Assembly (NCBI GenBank): GCA_913055215.1
Contig: CAJXJP010000007.1
Location: 1 to 34,430, forward strand
Source: an uncultured Candidatus Altimarinota bacterium
Lineage (GTDB): Bacteria; Patescibacteriota; Gracilibacteria; BD1-5; UBA6164
Direction of reading: 5' to 3'
Length of the DNA stretch: 34,430 bases
The notes below the pieces were generated by a model. It was given only the letters and a program-made list of their open reading frames with translations. It did no database searches and had not been told where the DNA came from. A program made the translations under genes and the position numbers. Numbering within the stretch: position 1 is the stretch's first letter; the number at the start of each line of letters is the position of its first letter. Positions 21,957 through 30,945 of this stretch are shown in pieces.

Positions 21957-23543
21957 TTATTTTATTTCGTTTGTTTTTTGTTGTAATACTGAAACTGTAT
22001 CAGAATTACTATTTGCGTGTTTTTTTACTTCCTTTGCTCCGTTAGAGATATCAGTAATATTTTGTGACATCTCTGCCATTACAGAGCTTTGTTCTTCAGC
22101 TGCAGTTGCAACTTGTGCACTTTGATCAGTTATACCAATGATACTTTGATCAATTTGCTCCATCCCCGTAATCACACCTTTAGCTTCTTCAGCTGATTTA
22201 TGGATAGTTTCAATTGTTTGCGCATTATTTGCAACCGTTAGATTAACGACATTTAATAATTCTGCAATTGATGTTTCTATGTTTTTAGTAGCTTCTTGTG
22301 TTCTAGAAGCTAACTGTCTCACTTCATCTGCAACAACTGCAAAACCACGTCCCTGTTCACCAGCTCTCGCTGCTTCAATGGCTGCATTTAAAGCCAGGAG
22401 GTTAGTTTGTTCTGCAATCCCACTGATAACGGATATTACATTTTCAATGCTCGATGCAACATCACTCAGCGACTCAATATTTTGAGTCCCATCTTGAGCT
22501 ATATTTACTACAACTTCCATAGTATTTTCAAGATCAACTAATGTTTTCGTAATACTCTTAACTTGTTCTTGAACATTTGAACAAGAATCAGCTGTTAATT
22601 GAGCATTTTGAGCAACTTCAGTAGCAGAAACACCAGTTTCATGTGCAGCAGCAGCAATTTGGTCAATATTCAACTCTTGTGAATCAGCTAGTGACATTAC
22701 TTGAGTTGAAGAAGATTGTAAATCACTCACAAGTGGAGTTACATCATTATCAAAATAATCTTGTAATCGAGACATTTGATCAGAATTTTTTTGAATAACC
22801 TTATTGAGTAGCTCAATAACAGGTAAAAATTCGTCTTTAGACTCCCAGTTAATTGTAGAAGCTCCATTTTGGTTTAAAAGATTATCAAGCGCAGTCATCA
22901 TTGTTGATAGACTCGATTTAAATCCTTTATAGAAAACGGAAGAAATTATAAGTATAAATATGAAAAATATAGCTACCGCAATAACTTCTTTAATGAAAAG
23001 TGCATCTAGACTTTCACTCAAAATATCTTCATAAAAACCTACACCGATAATAATATCTGAATTTGGTATTTTTTGAAAATAAGATAGTTTCTTTCTTGGA
23101 CTATTTTCATCAGCATTTTGCCATGAATACTCTAAGGTCGCAAAGTTGTTCGTAGACTGGGATAAATTACGATTCATCTCAACAAAAACTTTCACACCTT
23201 CTGTATTCTGAACAGACATTAAAGATTTACCATTTAAACTCGGTTTTACCGGATGGTAATACATCTTTATATTCTGGTCAGCAGTATGAGCCCATATGTA
23301 GTTATCACTATTTTTTGAGTGACGTTCTAGCATATTTGAAAAAATACTTTTCTTTTGCTCTAAGCTTAGATTATCATCTAAAGAGACATACGATGCAGAA
23401 ACATATTCTAATAATATCCTAGCATCTTTCGCGTTTGCTTTATGAACTTCATCTTTAGACAACTCTCCCATTGTGTAAACTAATGCCAAAACGGCAAACA
23501 ATAAAACACTTAAAAAAACGACACCTTTCTTAAAAATTGACAT
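21957..23543 (-). CDS. Methyl-accepting chemotaxis protein, likely transferred
   Basis: 528 residues. TM helix 1, about residues 7-25, is followed by a periplasmic Cache-type sensor (about 30-185, with [17 protein letters not shown] and [16 protein letters not shown]) and TM helix 2 (about 187-208, [20 protein letters not shown]). A long helical signalling domain carries the conserved tip with [20 protein letters not shown] and [18 protein letters not shown] near residues 375-420. This would signal to CheA/CheW, neither of which is in the window. The gene is intact, with all 17 glycines GGN and no TGA. A strong SD (GGGGGA), its own promoter and terminator, and phrasing typical of Vibrio-like gammaproteobacterial receptors point to horizontal acquisition. 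A native CPR receptor is less likely. Confidence 0.95.
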   Translation of the reverse strand: MSIFKKGVVFLSVLLFAVLALVYTMGELSKDEVHKANAKDARILLEYVSASYVSLDDNLSLEQKKSIFSNMLERHSKNSDNYIWAHTADQNIKMYYHPVKPSLNGKSLMSVQNTEGVKVFVEMNRNLSQSTNNFATLEYSWQNADENSPRKKLSYFQKIPNSDIIIGVGFYEDILSESLDALFIKEVIAVAIFFIFILIISSVFYKGFKSSLSTMMTALDNLLNQNGASTINWESKDEFLPVIELLNKVIQKNSDQMSRLQDYFDNDVTPLVSDLQSSSTQVMSLADSQELNIDQIAAAAHETGVSATEVAQNAQLTADSCSNVQEQVKSITKTLVDLENTMEVVVNIAQDGTQNIESLSDVASSIENVISVISGIAEQTNLLALNAAIEAARAGEQGRGFAVVADEVRQLASRTQEATKNIETSIAELLNVVNLTVANNAQTIETIHKSAEEAKGVITGMEQIDQSIIGITDQSAQVATAAEEQSSVMAEMSQNITDISNGAKEVKKHANSNSDTVSVLQQKTNEIK

Positions 23544-23572
23544 ATATTTCCCCCGTGTTAGTCAATGTTTGT

Positions 23573-23599
23573 ATTATAACCAATTTTTCCATTTGTAAA
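23573..23599 (-). promoter_or_regulatory. MCP promoter
   Basis: On the minus strand TTTACA (23594-23599) and TATAAT (23573-23578) are 15 bases apart; an overlapping TAATAC gives 17. An ACAAACATTGA leader follows, then GGGGGA five bases before the ATG. Confidence 0.6.
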
Positions 23600-23627
23600 G
23601 GTAATAATACTATTTTGAGAATGATTA

Positions 23628-23999
23628 TTAATTAGATGAATGCAATCAGATTTCATTTCATTCAGAATCTTCAACATATGCGATAAAACCATATCATTTT
23701 ATAGATTTTTTAGGCATGAGTATTTTTCATCCAGCTGGGATAATTCGTATGAGAATATCATCAATTATACCATCAGCATTTAGATATATTTTTATTCAGT
23801 TTTTTGAAATTTTTTGATTTGGGTCCGAATTAATACATCAGTTAATTTTTCAATCAGAAATATTTAAAAATGGCATAAATTCATATCAACCTGGATCGGA
23901 AATTCTTTCAAATTTTTTATCAAAAATAAAACAGTAAAATGCATATGCACGTTCGAAATGAACAACAGGAATACTAAACCAATTTATTGCGGTTTTCAT
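23628..23999 (-). CDS. VOC (glyoxalase/bleomycin resistance) family protein
   Basis: 123 residues, one VOC module of about two beta-alpha-beta-beta-beta units. It opens MKTAINWFSIPVVHFERAYAFY and ends YGFIAYVEDSEGNEIGLHS, the usual VOC ending with a metal-ligand Glu/His position. Eleven or so TGA codons read as Gly, several at conserved sites (DSEGNEIGLHS). The substrate is unknown. Small VOC proteins of this kind are often single-domain dimers. It follows an unknown gene at 24084-24683 by 84 bases and precedes the MCP on the same strand. Confidence 0.85.
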
Positions 24000-24083
24000 A
24001 ATAAATTATTTAAAAATATATTATAAATAGTTTATGACAGCAGCATTAAAAAAACCTTAATATTGATAATCTGGAAAACAAAA

Positions 24084-24683
24084 TTATAAAAAACAGTAAA
24101 AGTAATTAATAGAGTTATCATCTATCAGAGATTTTAAATTTACCTCTACAAGGCTATCTTTTTGTCAATCAAAACAATAATACGTATCTAATATATTAGA
24201 TGAATCCATGATTTTCACAAAGTTAGTCGCATGTTTTTCTCAATTTCAAAAATGAATTTTATAATCTATATATTCATCTATTTCTCAAATAACAAGTGAA
24301 TCGTAAAATTCACTTTTTAAATTAAATATTAAAATGAGAGCAAATCATTTTTTATAGTTAATTTCCCAGCTAGTTTTATTATTTTTGAATTTATGGATTT
24401 TTGGAATTTTCCAATTATTTTTTTCTGATTTTTCTGAAATAAAATCAATGATACACTGAAATGAGACTCTTATATTTGCTCATTTATGTGAATCAAATAA
24501 ATCATGATTCACCATATTTTGAACTATTTCATCAATATCATCTTTTGATAAATGAATACCACAATTATATTTCAAATTAACAGCTGCTGCAATTAAGTTG
24601 TTTAATATTTTTGTTTTTTTTGCTGGAGATGAGTTGATATGATGGAGTTTTTGGTATGTTTGATTTTTTGTTTTATCTGACAT
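24084..24683 (-). CDS. Hypothetical soluble protein
   Basis: 199 residues, with no signal peptide or membrane segment. The N-terminal third is helical and basic (DKTKNQTYQKLHH, AKKTKILNNLIAAAVNLKYN). The middle has a Trp/Lys-rich stretch and the C-terminal half looks like beta strands (FALILIFNLKSEFYDSLVIGEID, YKIHFGNGEKHATNFVKI). I do not recognise the family. Four TGA codons read as Gly. It is convergent to nothing and diverges from znuA across the operator region. Confidence 0.65.
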
Positions 24684-24762
24684 AGATTAAGATAATTTTT
24701 AAAGTGAATTTTTATTATATCCATATATCATTAACGCAACATTAACAAAATTGAGTTTTATT

Positions 24763-24811
24763 TTGACAAATAGTGATTTCAAAATAAAATGCAATTCAAT
24801 TGCATTTTATT
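24763..24811 (+). promoter_or_regulatory. znuACB promoter with overlapping palindromic operator
   Basis: TTGACA at 24763-24768, a 16-base gap and TAAAAT at 24785-24790 form a promoter. A perfect 29-base palindrome (24783-24811), with core AAAATGCAATT-C-AATTGCATTTT, overlaps the -10 box. A regulator bound there would block transcription, as Zur does for zinc uptake genes. The palindrome fits the size and dyad form of Fur-family sites, but I cannot match it to a specific consensus. Confidence 0.75.
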
Positions 24812-24828
24812 AATAATAACAAATTTTT

Positions 24829-25887
24829 ATGAAAAAATTATTATTTTCAATATTCGTTTTATCTATAGCCTTTTTAGCATCATGTTCAAAAGATACAAAT
24901 ATAGAAACAACTTCTGTAAATGAAGAAAAATCTATTAAAATAGTAGCGAGTGTTCCCCCTATTGCATCAATTGCAAATTATATTGGTTGAAAATATGTTT
25001 CAGTAAGTAGTTTAATTGAACCAGGTTTTTCTCCTCATACCTTTGATTTAAAACCATCTCAAATTATTGCGATGGAAAAAGCTGATTTTATTATTGCTAC
25101 AGGTCTTGGAATTGATAGTTTTATAGAAAAAAACACACAAGAAGATAAACACATTCTTCTGAAAGAATCAGTTCAGTTAATAGAATGAGAAGAACATGAT
25201 CACGACCACGGTGAACACGAAGCTCATACAGATGAACATCACGATGAACATTGACATGAAAACGAGCATCACGATGAACATTGACACGAAGCTGAACACC
25301 ACGATGAACACTGACATGAAAACGAGCATCATGATGAACATAGTAATACAGTGCACAATGAAAATGAAGAAGTATTTTTCGATCCACACTTATGGTTATC
25401 ATTAGAAAATGGTGAAAAAATTGCTGGAAAAGTAACTCAAATTTTATCAGAAAAAAATCCTGAAAATAAAATATATTTTGAAAAAAACTTAGAAGATTTT
25501 AAGAAAAAATCAGAAGAAATAAAAAATAATTTTTCTAAAAAAACAGAAAATAAACAATTAAATAATTTTGTAATTTTTCATGAAGCCTACGGATATTTAT
25601 TTCAAGAAATGAATATTGATGAAACAAAAGTTATAGTTTTACAAGAAACAGCAGGAAGAGAAACATCAGTTTCTGAAATGAAACATATCGTTGATGAAAT
25701 AACTGAACATAAAGTAAAAGTACTTTACAAAGAACCACAATTAGATACAAAATTAATTGATACGTTAGTAGAAAAACATAGCCTACAATTATCTGAATTA
25801 GACCCTCTTGGAAAATCTATTGAAAAAAATGGATATTTTAATACTATAGAATCAAATTTAAATAACCTTTTGATAAGTTATGAATAA
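24829..25887 (+). CDS. znuA: Zinc/manganese ABC transporter substrate-binding lipoprotein
   Basis: 352 residues. A lipoprotein signal (MKKLLFSIFVLSIAFLASC) anchors the protein outside the cell membrane. Cluster A-1 metal sites are visible: PGFSPHTFDLKPSQ, FFDPHLWLS (after the loop), FVIFHEAYGYLF and YKEPQLDTK near the end, with LDPLG. A His/Asp/Glu-rich loop of about 50 residues (about 122-172), with perfect ten-residue repeats, replaces the usual shorter zinc-sensing loop. It overlaps znuC by eight bases. The His-rich loop indicates zinc rather than manganese. TGA codes one Gly in each loop repeat. Confidence 0.94.
25231..25341 (+). repeat. 30-base tandem repeats coding the His-rich loop of ZnuA
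   Basis: Three full 30-base units at 25231, 25261 and 25291 and a partial fourth at 25321 encode DEHHDEHGHE, NEHHDEHGHE, AEHHDEHGHE and NEHHDEHS. The period is ten codons, so unit gain or loss keeps the frame. Units differ at a few bases, mainly at wobble sites and the first residue. Confidence 0.92.
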
Positions 25888-26584
25888 GATTCTTACCGTT
25901 GAAAAATTGTCTGTCTCGTTTTGAACAAAACAAATCTTAAACAATATCTCCTTTGAAATTAACAAAGGGGATATTGTTTCGTTAATAGGAAAAAATTGAT
26001 CTTGAAAATCAACACTCATCAAGACAATTACATGAATTGAAAAAAAATATACATGAAAGATAAATAAAAAATATTCTCGTATTTGATATGTTCCTCAAAA
26101 ATTAACTTTTGATACAACGATACCATTGACAGTAAGTGAGTTTTTTGAAATTTATCATCAAGGACATAAGCATGATATACATAAATATTTAGATATTTTT
26201 AAAGCAAGTGACTTACTTGAAAAACAAATCGCTAAACTCTCTGGTGGTGAATTACAAAAAATTCTAATCACTAATTCCCTTCTATGTCATCCTGAATTTC
26301 TTATCTTAGATGAACCAACAGCATGAATTGATACAATATGAGAAGAAATATTTTATGGACTTATTCATAAAGTTCGTGAAAAATTTCCAGATATAGCTAT
26401 TTTGATGGTATCACACAATATGAAAATGGTCTATGCTCATTCAAATAAAGTAATTTGTTTACACCAAAATTGTTACTGTACAGGTACTCCCGATGAGATA
26501 AATAATAATTCAGAATTTGAAAATATTTTTTGAGATTACGTTATCCCATATAAACATACTCACGATCATAAACATACACATTAA
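25880..26584 (+). CDS. znuC: Zinc ABC transporter ATP-binding protein
   Basis: 234 residues, one ABC ATPase domain acting on the inner face of the membrane. Walker A GKNGSGKSTL (two glycines are TGA), Q-loop YVPQK, signature KLSGGELQK, Walker B FLILDEPTAG and H-loop MVSHN are all present. It ends in a His-rich tail, YKHTHDHKHTH, which may bind zinc and add local control; that is inference. It starts inside the end of znuA (8-base overlap), indicating translational coupling. Confidence 0.95.
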
Positions 26585-26595
26585 AATCAATCCAT

Positions 26596-27399
26596 ATGGA
26601 AATATTATCATATAGCTTTTTTCAAAATGCATTAATTGCATGATTTTTTATAGCTATTTCTGCTTCATTATTATGAAATTACATCGTAGTAAGAAGAGAA
26701 GTTCAAATTGGGCATACCATTGCAAATGCTAGTTTTCTATGAATTATTCTTGGTCTAATATTTTCAGTTGAAAGTATAATTTCATGAATTCTTCTTGCAA
26801 TAATAGCATGAATTTCCATCTTCTTTTTAGAGAAGTCTAAAAAAATCACATCTGACTCAATTATGGAATTTGTTTCGCAAATGAGTATGGCTGCCGGGAT
26901 ATTTTTACTAAGCTTTCTTTCTGGTTTAAAAGTTGATATTTTATCATTTTTATTTTGAAATATCTTAGCAGTAAATACTACTGACTTATATATTTCTTGA
27001 ACATTAATGATTATAATCTCAGGATTTATTTATAAATACTGAAAAGATTTACTTGGACATGCTGTGAGTTTTGATATTTCAAAAGCAATTTGAAAAAAAA
27101 CTGATATATTAAATCTCAGTTTCTTATTAATTTGTAGTCTCCTTATTGCTGTTTCTATAAAAATATTTTGAATTTTACTCATCTGAGCTTTCTTAGTTCT
27201 TCCGGCTAATATTTGAAAATTAGTCTGAAAATCTTTTTTTCAAATGAGAGTTATCTCAATAATATCTTCTCTCTTTGCTGTAATTTCATGATTATTTATT
27301 TCATATTATTTCGATGCATCACCGTGAGCAAGTATTGTTTTAATACTTTGAATTTGAATAGTTTTTTCAGTAATATACTCAAAAATTTCCGAAAAATAA
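26596..27399 (+). CDS. znuB: Zinc ABC transporter permease
   Basis: 267 residues with seven or eight hydrophobic helices of the ABC-3 family. The conserved start FFQNALIAGFFIAISASLLGNYIVVRRE and the later LLIGAFLVLPANIGKLVGK, with the LPA motif, are clear. Of 23 glycines I counted, 17 are TGA, a good measure of native TGA use. It follows znuC by 11 bases and ends at a strong terminator. Confidence 0.95.
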
Positions 27400-27424
27400 A
27401 AACCGTCTAACGACGGTTTTTTTT
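27399..27424. terminator. Terminator after znuB
   Basis: AACCGTC-TAAC-GACGGTT with A-run and T-run. It lies between znuB and the convergent gene at 27433, so it can serve both. Confidence 0.87.
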
Positions 27425-27432
27425 GTTTATGA

Positions 27433-27708
27433 TTAATCTTGAATTAAAATATTCTTTTTAAACAAGTTTAATCTCAAAATAAAAATTGGCACAATTCCTT
27501 CTTCATTTTCTGTACCAATTCTCATATTTGTATTTTTTTCCACAGATACTAATCTTTGTAAAAAATTTCCCAGATGAACTTCGCCTGGGTTTTGTTCAGG
27601 ATGATCCTTACTAAAAGGAATTATTTTGTATCTTCCTTCTATCTTTTTAGGTGCTCCATCATCGTCTTTTACTTTTCTCTGCTCTAATATACCTTCTTCT
27701 GTAAACAT
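27433..27708 (-). CDS. Small protein of unknown function, related to its neighbour
   Basis: 91 residues, soluble, with no signal. It shares a C-terminal block with the next upstream gene (27779-28084): GEVHLGNF against GEVFLGYF, then VPIFILRLNLFKKNILI against VPLFVMQLYIMRKKIRI. I do not recognise the family. No TGA among seven glycines. AAGGGG lies eight bases before the ATG, and a consensus TTGACA promoter lies just past its neighbour's stop. It looks like a separately transcribed paralogue. Confidence 0.72.
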   Translation of the reverse strand: MFTEEGILEQRKVKDDDGAPKKIEGRYKIIPFSKDHPEQNPGEVHLGNFLQRLVSVEKNTNMRIGTENEEGIVPIFILRLNLFKKNILIQD

Positions 27709-27746
27709 ATTGAATTCCCCTTTTTTATATTCAACATTGTTTGTAT

Positions 27747-27773
27747 ATTATAAATAATATCATTATTTGTCAA
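27747..27773 (-). promoter_or_regulatory. Promoter of the 27433 gene
   Basis: Minus-strand TTGACA (27768-27773), a 15-base gap and TATAAT (27747-27752), or overlapping TAATAT with a 17-base gap. The leader after the -10 contains ATACAAACAATGTTGA, similar to the leader of the MCP gene. The -35 box is five bases from the end of the upstream gene. Confidence 0.65.
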
Positions 27774-27778
27774 TGTAA

Positions 27779-28084
27779 TTATTTTAACAAGTTATATAAA
27801 TATTCTGATGGGCGTATTCTAATTTTTTTTCTCATTATATATAACTGCATCACAAATAATGGAACTTCTTGTATTTTGTTTTTATTTCCGAGTCTGATAA
27901 ATTTTTTTACATTTAAACCTTCTACAACTTGTAAAGAAAAATATCCAAGAAAGACTTCCCCATTTTTTAATTCCGAGTGATTTTGATTCGGAACTATTAG
28001 TGATTTATATCCATCCCTGAGCATAAAAGAATCATCATATTCCCTTTCAAATAAATGATTTATAGTCTTATGCAAGGTATACAC
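27779..28084 (-). CDS. Small protein of unknown function, paralogue of the 27433 gene
   Basis: 101 residues from a GTG start at 28084, chosen because GAGG lies five bases before it and a stop lies just upstream in frame. It has no signal or membrane segment. The C-terminal two thirds align by eye with the neighbour at 27433 (see that entry), while the N-terminal third differs. Its five glycines are all GGN. The promoter is TTGACT at 28146-28151, a 16-base gap and TATAAA at 28124-28129 on the minus strand. Confidence 0.68.
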   Translation of the reverse strand: MYTLHKTINHLFEREYDDSFMLRDGYKSLIVPNQNHSELKNGEVFLGYFSLQVVEGLNVKKFIRLGNKNKIQEVPLFVMQLYIMRKKIRIRPSEYLYNLLK

Positions 28085-28123
28085 TTTTGCCTCATATTTG
28101 TATTTTAGAACTTTTGTATGAGA

Positions 28124-28151
28124 TTTATATAAAATTTACCATTAAAGTCAA
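28124..28151 (-). promoter_or_regulatory. Promoter of the 27779 gene
   Basis: Minus-strand TTGACT (28146-28151), 16 bases, TATAAA (28124-28129). It lies back to back with the promoter of the OLD-family gene at 28162. Confidence 0.55.
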
Positions 28152-28161
28152 ATAGTAAAAT

Positions 28162-28191
28162 TTGCTTAAATTCATAAAAATATGATAAAAT
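28162..28191 (+). promoter_or_regulatory. Promoter of the OLD-family nuclease gene
   Basis: TTGCTT (28162-28167), an 18-base gap and TAAAAT (28186-28191), 28 bases before the ATG. Confidence 0.5.
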
Positions 28192-28219
28192 AAGATAAAT
28201 TATTATTTCAGTTTCGTTT

Positions 28220-29749
28220 ATGTATCAAATCCAAACTATTCAGGTCAAAAATTACAAAAGTATCCAAGAGGAAACTATTGATTTTTGAGCGAATAAAAAT
28301 GTTTTTGTTTGAAAAAATGATACTGGAAAAACAAATTTCTTGAAAGCTATTCGTTGTTGATTTAATCATAAAAAAATCAAAAAATCTGATTTTTTAGAAA
28401 AGAATAAAAAAATTGAAATTACTTTATATTTTAGACATAAAGAAAAAAAATATGAAATTGTTTTAAAGTCTGAAATTGTAAATGAAAAAGTTATAACTCA
28501 TATCAATATTCCACCTGAGATACTGAAATATTACAAAAAAACGCAAATTGTATATATCTCTTCTGATAGAAAATATAAAAAAAAGGATAAAAAAAGTGGT
28601 TATCATACTCTAATTAATTTAATATTAGAAAATAAATCACAATCAAACTTAGAAAATATTTATCTTGATAAAATAAATGGATTATGAAACATCGCAAAAC
28701 TGAGTGCCTCAAAAAATACAACTCTGCTTATTTCTCTGCTTGAGTTGTACCTGCATACAATAAAACACGCAAAAAATGATTGATTTAAAATTTTCATACT
28801 CGATCAGCCAGAGAATTTCCTTCACCCACATGCAACGAAGTTGATTGATAATTTATTATTAAAAATATCTTCTTTGCAAAATACACAAATTTTTTATTCT
28901 ACTCATTCGCCGGATTTAGTAGCAAATTTTAAGAAAAATATATATGAACTTTCTGACGTAATTTTTGTACATAGAGAAAATAATTATTCAAAAGCAAAAA
29001 AATTACAAAATCCAAATAAGCGTTATAATAAAATCATGATTAATCTAATTTTTAAAAATGCTTCTATATTTTTTTCTGATGCAGTAATTTTAGTAGAGTG
29101 AGAAACTGAAAGAGTAGCTTTGCCAAATATTTATGAAAATTGGGATTGGAAAAACGAAAAGTTGCATATAAAACAAGATGATGATAATTTTAATCTTGAA
29201 CTCAAAAATATAAATATTATCGATGTTGGTTGAAAATGAGCTTTATCAGAATGGTATTCATTTTCGTGTGAAGTATTTTGAAAAGAAAATGTTTTTGCGA
29301 TGATTGATAAAGATCCTGATTATCAAGAAGACAAAGAAATGATTATCAGAACTATCAAAAAAGTTCATCGTATTGATAATGTATATGAAAGTGAATTTAA
29401 GAATTATAACTGGATTGTTTTAGATGGAGAATTTGAGGCTTATTATAAAAAATCTGTTATTCAGCAATTTTTAACAGAAACAATATACGAAAGGAGTGAA
29501 AAATTTTGAGATAAAAAAGACCCAAGAAAAATTCAAGAAAATATAGAAATACTAGAAACAAGAATGAAAAAATTAAATGATTCTAGTAAAATTTCAAAAG
29601 AGTATGCAAAATTATTTAAAAAATATTTTAATAAGTATTGAAAACCAACGATTGCGTTTAACTTATCGACATATTTATCAAAAAATAAATGATATAAATC
29701 ATGAATTATAGAAAATTTTAAATTTATTATCGAGAAATTAGAGAAATAA
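28220..29749 (+). CDS. OLD-family ATPase/TOPRIM nuclease
   Basis: 509 residues. An N-terminal ABC-type ATPase has Walker A VGKNDTGKTNFL (residues about 29-40), Walker B FKIFILDQPENFLHPHA (about 190-206) and the H-loop STHSPDLV. The C-terminal TOPRIM nuclease has VILVEGETE (about 288-296), GGKGALSEW and FAMIDKDPD (about 358-366). OLD proteins nick or cut DNA and act in phage defence or DNA repair. The protein has the domain order of class 1 OLD and of GajA, but no UvrD-like GajB partner is next to it, so I call it a stand-alone OLD nuclease. Many glycines, including the first of Walker A, are TGA. Confidence 0.9.
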
Positions 29750-29750
29750 A

Positions 29751-29787
29751 AAAATAAAACCAACAAAGTTGGTTTTATTTTTTTTTA
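29751..29787 (+). terminator. Terminator after the OLD gene
   Basis: AAAACCAAC-AAA-GTTGGTTTT with a long T-run, starting directly after the stop codon. Its 21-base core reappears in inverted form at 30919-30939. Confidence 0.88.
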
Positions 29788-29839
29788 TGTTATATTTATC
29801 ATAATTAATATATAACTAATTAAAATGGAGGAATTAATA

Positions 29840-30916
29840 TTGTATATGATTGGTACACTTTTTATTGGTGGAATATCCGGTTTATGAGTATTTCAAGAAA
29901 TTAATCACAACTCTCCTAGAGAGACTGTTGAAAAAAATATTCAGGCAAATTTAGTCTTAGATTCTATGTTCAGTAATCAATATTACTGAATTGAGAATTC
30001 TAATATTTTTCCACTTAAGGATAAAGAAGTTTCAAATACTATTTGAAAATTTAATAAAGAATGTTTACAAATACCAGGTATGGATATGTGTGAAGCAGTA
30101 GTAATGTCCTATGAATATAATCACTCAGAAAGTAGCTGTCAGATGGTACAAACTTGATGATGTAGTGACTGGTTACATTCATCTAAAAATAGCTGTCAAA
30201 ATAGCTGTAATTGGATAAAAACTTCAGAAAATTTATGACATTGATTTTTTCTTATCAATAAAAATGTATTTTATTATAATAAACCTGTTAATGGGCTTGA
30301 TAAAAATACATTTCAAATACTTGATGAATGATTAACCAAAGATAAAAATTATCTTTATATACAATGAGATAAAATAACACGTTTTTCACTTACAGATGTT
30401 TTAGCAATCGATAAAACTGAAGATTTTTATCATTATAATTATTCTATAGTAACAAAAAAATGAATTTATAAATATGGAAAAACAAATAAGTCTTGAGAGA
30501 ATATGAAATATTTATGATTAAACACTACAAGAGGAGAGAAAAAGCTTCAATATTTCTCAAAAGATTGGACGATTTGGAACAATACACTAAGATTTCAGAA
30601 CAAAAAACCTAATCTGTTCAAGAGTACAGTTTATTGAATAAATAGATGTTATGTATGAAATGATGAACAACTGTTATATCACTGAGATAGTTCATTTGAT
30701 ATTACTATAAATACTAATTTTGATATTAAAACACTCAAAATGCATGACTGTGATCTTCTAGAAGATGAAAAATGATATATTTATACATGAGAAAGAATTA
30801 CAAAAGAAAGTGAAAAATATATAAAAGAAAATCTGCATAACTATAACAAAAAAAATATAAAATATATAATAGACAATCAAAACGTAAAACATATTGATGC
30901 TTATGATTTTGAATAA
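29840..30916 (+). CDS. Exported or membrane-anchored DKNYY-like protein
   Basis: 358 residues from TTG at 29840, placed eight bases after GGAGG; the ATG at 29846 in the same frame is the alternative and is 14 bases from that SD. The first 22 residues (MYMIGTLFIGGISGLGVFQ) look like a signal anchor. A cysteine-rich segment at about 90-125 (SSCQMVQTGGCSDW, NSCQNSCNW) follows. The middle has DKNYLYIQGDKI and NKNVFYYNKPVNGLDKNTFQILD, as in DKNYY repeat proteins, whose role is unknown. About 20 TGA glycines show native coding. It is the only TGA-using gene here with a clear SD sequence. Confidence 0.75.
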
Positions 30917-30945
30917 AAAAAACCAACTTTGTTGGTTTTTTTTAT
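30917..30945. terminator. Shared terminator of the DKNYY and photolyase genes
   Basis: The core 30919-30939 is the exact reverse complement of 29756-29776. A-run and T-run on the two sides make it bidirectional. It stops the plus-strand gene and the minus-strand photolyase gene. Confidence 0.87.

Noticed and set aside
24084-24683. Toxin-antitoxin partner of the VOC gene
   Set aside because: Neither protein shows a toxin or antitoxin motif, and the 84-base gap gives no sign of coupling.
25231-25341. CRISPR-like spacing of the 30-base units
   Set aside because: Units are directly adjacent with no spacers, and they code a His-rich protein loop.
25121-25405. Three open frames over the His-rich repeats of znuA, on both strands
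   Set aside because: They exist only because the 30-base repeat lacks stops in several frames. The znuA frame is continuous and conserved on both sides.
28220-30916. Gabija system (GajA with GajB)
   Set aside because: The OLD nuclease resembles GajA in domain order, but the next gene is a DKNYY-like surface protein without helicase motifs.
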